From positions 1 to 19,196 of the forward strand of contig JBIOEA010000037.1 in assembly GCA_044445605.1 (NCBI GenBank): a stretch of DNA of 19,196 nt. Reading direction: 5' to 3'. The notes beneath the pieces are model-generated. The model was not told where the DNA came from. It made no database searches and saw only the letters and a list, made by a program, of their open reading frames with translations. Every line of letters begins with the position of its first letter. Positions within the stretch are counted from its first letter, which is position 1. This DNA is from CAWKDC01 sp044445605 (GTDB lineage Bacteria > Pseudomonadota > Gammaproteobacteria > JABCZS01). Below, piece after piece: positions 15,758-19,196 of this stretch. A program made the position numbers and the translations under genes.

Positions 15758-17011
15758 ATGCCCTTAACACAAACACTAGTGAATGATGTCATAGAACAAT
15801 TAAAACCCATCACCCCAATCAACACAGAACAAACACATGCCAAAGCCTATCTGCTGGGATTGCTGAAGGATTTTAACGAAACAGCTAACAATGATGAATT
15901 AGAGAAAAAAATTCATCTGTTTGCCCTAACACGAAAAATCCATACCATCTTAAGCCATCCTGATCTTCTTATTTCTAAATTATGCGAGACATTGGAAAAT
16001 AATATAAAATCCTATCATAAATTAACAGCAAAAGAAGAACTTGAAAGTGGGGTATATACTATAAAGAGTATATGTGATCAATTATTTTCATTTCTTGATG
16101 CTAACAAGAAGAATGATGATGAACAAGCACCCCCAGACTTCGAGCTGAATTGGTATAAAAATGATTCCGTTCTTGGATTGATCAAACAAATCCAAGAAAA
16201 TGACCTTCAATCTGCATATAATCAAGATCAACTTCTCATCACTGCTGCTATGCAGAATTGGACGAAAGTTGTTATTTGGCTGCTTGACAAGAATGGAGGT
16301 TTTAGCATCAATGTGCTTAAACGAGCGGCTGAAAAAGCCGCTGAACAATGTGAGAGGCGTACGGCGGTTCGAGCATGTTATGGTGAAACATATGATGAAA
16401 CTATCGCAGTCTTGTTAAAAAAGCTCGGGAAGGGTAACTATACTGATGCTGTCGAAATCGGAGGATACTGCAGGCCGCTATTGTTCGCCACTCGCTTGTT
16501 TGGCTGGCCGCAAGTGCTTCGTGTACTTAAAGATGATGGGTTAGTGCCCGTAGCTGAAAGTCCCCTTGCAAATATAAGTAGAATTGAAGATATAGTCTGC
16601 CAGACTTATCCAATGTATCATGATGATAGAACAAAAGTTCAGCTCATCAGCATTTTGCTTGAAGCGGGCGTAAGCATTGCTAATGAGCCAATGCTTCTGA
16701 GTAAAGCAATTAAACATATGGCCCCAGGGGTACTTGCATTGTTAATCAAAAACAACATAGACCTGAATGGACATAGTGATGATAAAAAGCTGTATGAAAT
16801 TGCTGACGTTAATAAATGGGAAGATGTTAAGAAAGCATTGGTCGAGAGAAAAGACCCCGCGGCCATGGTAGCAATGCAGAAAAATGAAGTCGTAGCATCT
16901 ACACAGCAACACGCTACGCCTGTGTCAGGAGCTGCGCTGATGAGGTTGTCGCAGTCGACGGCCAAAGGGATCGGTAAAGCTGCCTGTGTAAATGGCCATA
17001 GCATACAATAA
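15758..17011 (+). CDS. ankyrin-like protein, paralog 2 of a tandem pair, unknown function
   Basis: The 417-residue protein starts MPLTQTLVNDVIEQLKPITP, matching the first residues of paralog 1. A longer frame from 15599 runs through the palindromic repeat and was rejected. Shared stretches include HAKAYLLG, LQSAYNQ, LLKKLGKGNY, FGWPQVLRVL, LLEAGVSIANEPMLL and KWEDVKKALVE. The region at about 55-115 differs most between the two, and the C-terminal tails are unrelated, since this one lacks the coiled-coil segment. AGGAG lies 7 nt before the ATG. Degenerate ankyrin units cover about 140-370. Function is unknown; it could be a host-interaction protein. Confidence 0.82.
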   Translation: MPLTQTLVNDVIEQLKPITPINTEQTHAKAYLLGLLKDFNETANNDELEKKIHLFALTRKIHTILSHPDLLISKLCETLENNIKSYHKLTAKEELESGVYTIKSICDQLFSFLDANKKNDDEQAPPDFELNWYKNDSVLGLIKQIQENDLQSAYNQDQLLITAAMQNWTKVVIWLLDKNGGFSINVLKRAAEKAAEQCERRTAVRACYGETYDETIAVLLKKLGKGNYTDAVEIGGYCRPLLFATRLFGWPQVLRVLKDDGLVPVAESPLANISRIEDIVCQTYPMYHDDRTKVQLISILLEAGVSIANEPMLLSKAIKHMAPGVLALLIKNNIDLNGHSDDKKLYEIADVNKWEDVKKALVERKDPAAMVAMQKNEVVASTQQHATPVSGAALMRLSQSTAKGIGKAACVNGHSIQ

Positions 17012-17026
17012 ACCTCCAAAAAACCC

Positions 17027-17073
17027 TTGCCTCTGTTCGAAAAAAAGGCTATAACATGGCAAACGAACAGAGG
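17027..17073 (+). promoter_or_regulatory. minC promoter with an inverted repeat across the -10 box
   Basis: TTGCCT at 17027-17032 and TATAAC at 17050-17055 are 17 bp apart. A perfect 10-bp inverted repeat, CCTCTGTTCG (17030-17039) and CGAACAGAGG (17064-17073), brackets the -10 box and the expected start near 17062. This position suits an operator that controls minCDE, although no binder is known from the sequence. GAGG at the end of the second arm is about 9 nt before the minC ATG, so it also serves as the ribosome site. Confidence 0.6.
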
Positions 17074-17082
17074 TAACATCCC

Positions 17083-17775
17083 ATGTCAACTTTCTTATTA
17101 AAAGGGTCGCAATACACGCTCACTGCATTGCAATTGCTTTCACTCGATTACAAAACATTTAAAGAACAACTTGCAGAAAAAGTAAGCCAAGCCCCAAAGT
17201 TTTTCAACAACACGCCCGTCGTCATTGATCTTCAGCGGATCATGTCCCTCCCCGTTCCTATTGATTTTGATCGCGTGTTCACTATCATTCGCGAACATGG
17301 CCTCGTGCCTGTTGGGATACGTGGCGGTACACCGGATCATCAATCGCAAGTAAGCCAAATGGGTTTTGCTATTTTGCCTGAATCGAAAACAGAACAAACC
17401 GCAGAACGTGAGAAAGCGTTGGCTGCGCCAGCTCCCAAAGATAATAAATCACCCAGCACGCTCATCACTCAGCCTGTTCGCTCGGGTCAACAAATTTATG
17501 CACGGGGTGGTGATTTGATCATTACTGCCGCTGTCAGCGCAGGCGCCGAAGTCCTCGCTGATGGGCATATCCATATCTATGGCCCCTTACGCGGCCGCGC
17601 CCTCGCCGGCGTCAATGGCGATACCACGGCACGTATATTTTGTCAGTCACTCGAAGCAGAGCTTGTTTCTGTTGCGGGGCAATATTGTGTGAGTGAAGAT
17701 CTGCGTTCTTCGCACTGGACTGAGGCCGTCACTATCGCTTTACAAGGCGAGCACTTGCAGATTACGCCAATATAG
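17083..17775 (+). CDS. minC: septum site-determining protein MinC
   Basis: This inhibitor of FtsZ polymerisation is recruited to the membrane by MinD and confines division to mid-cell. The 230-residue length is normal. The N-terminal FtsZ-inhibiting domain covers about 1-105 (FFNNTPVVIDLQ). A Pro/Ala/Lys-rich linker at about 106-130 leads to the C-terminal beta-helix (130-230) that binds MinD, with RSGQQIYARGGDLII, AGAEVLADGHIHIYGPLRGRA and ARIFCQSLEAELVSVAGQY. It is followed by minD after 37 nt. Confidence 0.95.
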   Translation: MSTFLLKGSQYTLTALQLLSLDYKTFKEQLAEKVSQAPKFFNNTPVVIDLQRIMSLPVPIDFDRVFTIIREHGLVPVGIRGGTPDHQSQVSQMGFAILPESKTEQTAEREKALAAPAPKDNKSPSTLITQPVRSGQQIYARGGDLIITAAVSAGAEVLADGHIHIYGPLRGRALAGVNGDTTARIFCQSLEAELVSVAGQYCVSEDLRSSHWTEAVTIALQGEHLQITPI

Positions 17776-17812
17776 TAAATACTTTATCAGCATTTTTGAA
17801 AAGGAAAATAAC

Positions 17813-18658
17813 GTGCCCAACTTAGATACGATGAACAAACCCAAACGTCCCTGCGAAGTGATCGTAGTCACCTCCGGTAAAGGCGGCGTAGGTAAAACAA
17901 CGACCAGTGCTGCTGTCAGTACCGGGCTTGCCGAGCAAGGCTACAGAACAGTCGTCATCGATTTTGACGTAGGCCTGCGTAACCTTGACTTAGTCATGGG
18001 CTGTGAACGCCGCGTGGTTTACGATTTCGTGAACGTTGTTCAAGGCGAAGCAACACTTAACCAGGCTTTAATCAAAGACAAGCGTTTTGAAACATTATAC
18101 ATTTTGCCTGCTTCACAAACCCGTGATAAAGACGCGCTTGATAAAGACGCTGTCGGCCGCATCATTGAAGAATTGAAAAAGACATTTGATTACATCGTGT
18201 GCGACTCCCCTGCTGGGATTGAAAGTGGCGCATTGATGGCCTTGTATTATGCGGATCATGCGATTGTGGTGACCAACCCTGAAGTATCTTCAGTGCGTGA
18301 CTCTGATCGTATTCTGGGTATTTTGTCGAGCCGTTCATTGCGTGCTGAACAAAACCTGACACCGATCCGCCAGTACATGCTGATCACCCGTTACTGTCCG
18401 AAGCGTGCTGCTAAGGGCGACATGATGAGCGTAAGAGACGTTCAAGATATTCTGGGTGTCCCATTATTGGGCGTGATCCCCGAATCGAAAGCGGTACTAC
18501 GTGCATCAAACGAAGGGGTTCCTGTGATTGTGAACAAGGAATCCGATGCAGGGCAAGCTTATATGGATGCAGTTCGCCGCTTCTTGGGTGAGGCAATTCC
18601 TATGCGCTTCGTTGACAAACCCGGCCTATTACAACGCATCTTTGGGACGACAGAATAA
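17813..18658 (+). CDS. minD: septum site-determining ATPase MinD
   Basis: This membrane-cycling ATPase of the ParA/MinD family carries MinC to the membrane and oscillates with MinE. The deviant Walker A is KGGVGKT (Lys23 and Lys28), followed by DFDVGLRNLDLVMG, and Walker B is the YIVCDSPAGIE stretch. The C-terminal amphipathic membrane-targeting helix is LLQRIFG. The GTG at 17813 was chosen because AAGGA lies 7 nt upstream, giving 281 residues. The ATG at 17831, with no ribosome site, would give 275. The N-terminal extension before the P-loop is about 10 residues longer than in E. coli. Its stop overlaps minE by one base. Confidence 0.95.
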   Translation: MPNLDTMNKPKRPCEVIVVTSGKGGVGKTTTSAAVSTGLAEQGYRTVVIDFDVGLRNLDLVMGCERRVVYDFVNVVQGEATLNQALIKDKRFETLYILPASQTRDKDALDKDAVGRIIEELKKTFDYIVCDSPAGIESGALMALYYADHAIVVTNPEVSSVRDSDRILGILSSRSLRAEQNLTPIRQYMLITRYCPKRAAKGDMMSVRDVQDILGVPLLGVIPESKAVLRASNEGVPVIVNKESDAGQAYMDAVRRFLGEAIPMRFVDKPGLLQRIFGTTE

Positions 18659-18915
18659 TGAGTATATTTGACTTTTTCCGCAGTCGCACTGCACCCAGTA
18701 CCGCGAGTATCGCAAAAGAACGCTTGCAAATCATTGTGCAACATCAACGTGGCAAACAAGAGAACGTTGATTTTATGCCCAAATTACAGCAAGAATTGAT
18801 CGAAGTGATCAGCCGCTATGTCAAAATTGACCCAAGCCAGGTCAAGGTTGCCCTAGAACGTAACGATGACCGTTCCGTGCTGGAATTGAATGTGACGTTG
18901 CCGGATGCGGTTTGA
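18658..18915 (+). CDS. minE: cell division topological specificity factor MinE
   Basis: The 85-residue protein stimulates MinD ATPase and displaces MinC at mid-cell. The N-terminal membrane-binding segment is MSIFDFFRSR. The MinD-contact segment includes AKERLQIIVQHQRG (about 19-32), and the dimerisation and topological domain runs from about 37 (VDFMPKLQQELIEVISRYV) to the end. It is the last gene of minCDE. Confidence 0.95.
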   Translation: MSIFDFFRSRTAPSTASIAKERLQIIVQHQRGKQENVDFMPKLQQELIEVISRYVKIDPSQVKVALERNDDRSVLELNVTLPDAV

Positions 18916-18916
18916 T

Positions 18917-19003
18917 AAAAACCCCCGCTTTAATCTTATGCCCTCCTAATCTTTCGCCCCCTTTGTAAAGGGGGCAGCCGAGTATTTCGAGGCGGGGGAT
19001 TTT
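18917..19003. repeat. nested hairpin element after minE, possible terminator
   Basis: The outer arms CCCCCGC (18922-18928) and GCGGGGG (18992-18998), flanked by AAAA and TTTT with one mismatch, enclose a perfect 9-bp hairpin GCCCCCTTT-GT-AAAGGGGGC (18956-18975). It begins 2 nt after the minE stop. It may end the minCDE transcript, but the nested form looks like a dispersed palindromic repeat. The stretch 18916-19196 has no credible gene. Confidence 0.65.
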
Positions 19004-19101
19004 CTTCATGATCGTAAGGAGATTATTCTTCACCTTCGCTATATAACCGCTCGGGGGCCTGACATTTAAATAAAAGCATCGGCTGATCGGGGCCGTTCGG
19101 G

Positions 19102-19184
19102 AATCTCTCGCCCAAACCATCGGAGGCAGGACGCCGACGATGAGCGCCCAGGGATGGGTTCACAGCGTGTTTGGGCGAGAGATT
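19102..19184. repeat. 16-bp perfect inverted repeat near the right edge
   Basis: AATCTCTCGCCCAAAC (19102-19117) and its complement at 19169-19184 enclose a G+C-rich 51-nt loop. The flanks (CGGCTGATCGGGG on the left, GCCGATAAGCGC on the right) may extend the arms, but the window ends. It is probably a dispersed intergenic repeat, cut by the window edge. Confidence 0.65.
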
Positions 19185-19196
19185 GCCGATAAGCGC

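Noticed and set aside
17693..17812. N-terminal extension of MinD from an ATG inside minC
   Set aside because: It overlaps minC by about 80 nt and adds residues foreign to MinD. The GTG at 17813 has AAGGA at the right distance.

Overview
The window looks like a chromosomal segment of a gammaproteobacterium. The clusters miaB-ybeY-corC-lnt and minC-minD-minE and the type IV pilin have the expected gene content and sequence. A 975-residue ankyrin-repeat protein, a second ankyrin-like gene family, two toxin-antitoxin pairs and many palindromic intergenic elements suggest a host-associated lineage of the Legionellales/Coxiellaceae kind. That placement is inference; no rRNA or other marker is present. 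A single-chain, alpha2-type glycyl-tRNA synthetase is present, which is unusual for this class because most gammaproteobacteria use the two-subunit GlyQ/GlyS enzyme.

Layout. Positions 1-422 hold a possible partial gene leaving the left edge (minus strand), an imperfect nested palindrome and a probable glyS terminator. At 423-2785 glyS (minus) and an Rsm22/METTL17-type methyltransferase (plus) diverge from a spacer of about 100 bp. At 2786-8250 lies an A+T-richer accessory block: an AbiEi/AbiEii toxin-antitoxin operon with a very clear promoter and operator, then a large convergent ankyrin protein carrying an embedded papain/YopT-like cysteine-protease signature, then a HepT/MntA (HEPN/MNT) pair. 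The block ends at the 3' side of a tRNA-Thr(CGU) gene, the classic arrangement of an island inserted at a tRNA, although no integrase is visible. At 8404-9750 are a site-2-type M50 peptidase and a type IV pilin with its own terminator. At 9875-14001 is the overlapping operon miaB-ybeY-corC-lnt, for tRNA modification, rRNA maturation, ion efflux and lipoprotein acylation. It lacks the ybeZ (phoH-like) gene that normally sits between miaB and ybeY. At 14004-17011 are two tandem paralogous ankyrin-like genes of unknown function, duplicated together with their promoters and separated by a nested palindromic element of about 315 bp. At 17027-18915 is minCDE with a strong promoter overlapped by an inverted repeat. 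Positions 18916-19196 carry two further palindromic elements and no gene.

The most interesting parts are the ankyrin/cysteine-protease-like protein lying between two nucleotidyltransferase-based toxin-antitoxin systems, the AbiE operator layout with a third half-site over the start of abiEi, the duplicated ankyrin-like family, and the palindromic element whose internal hairpins keep their pairing while their sequence changes completely.
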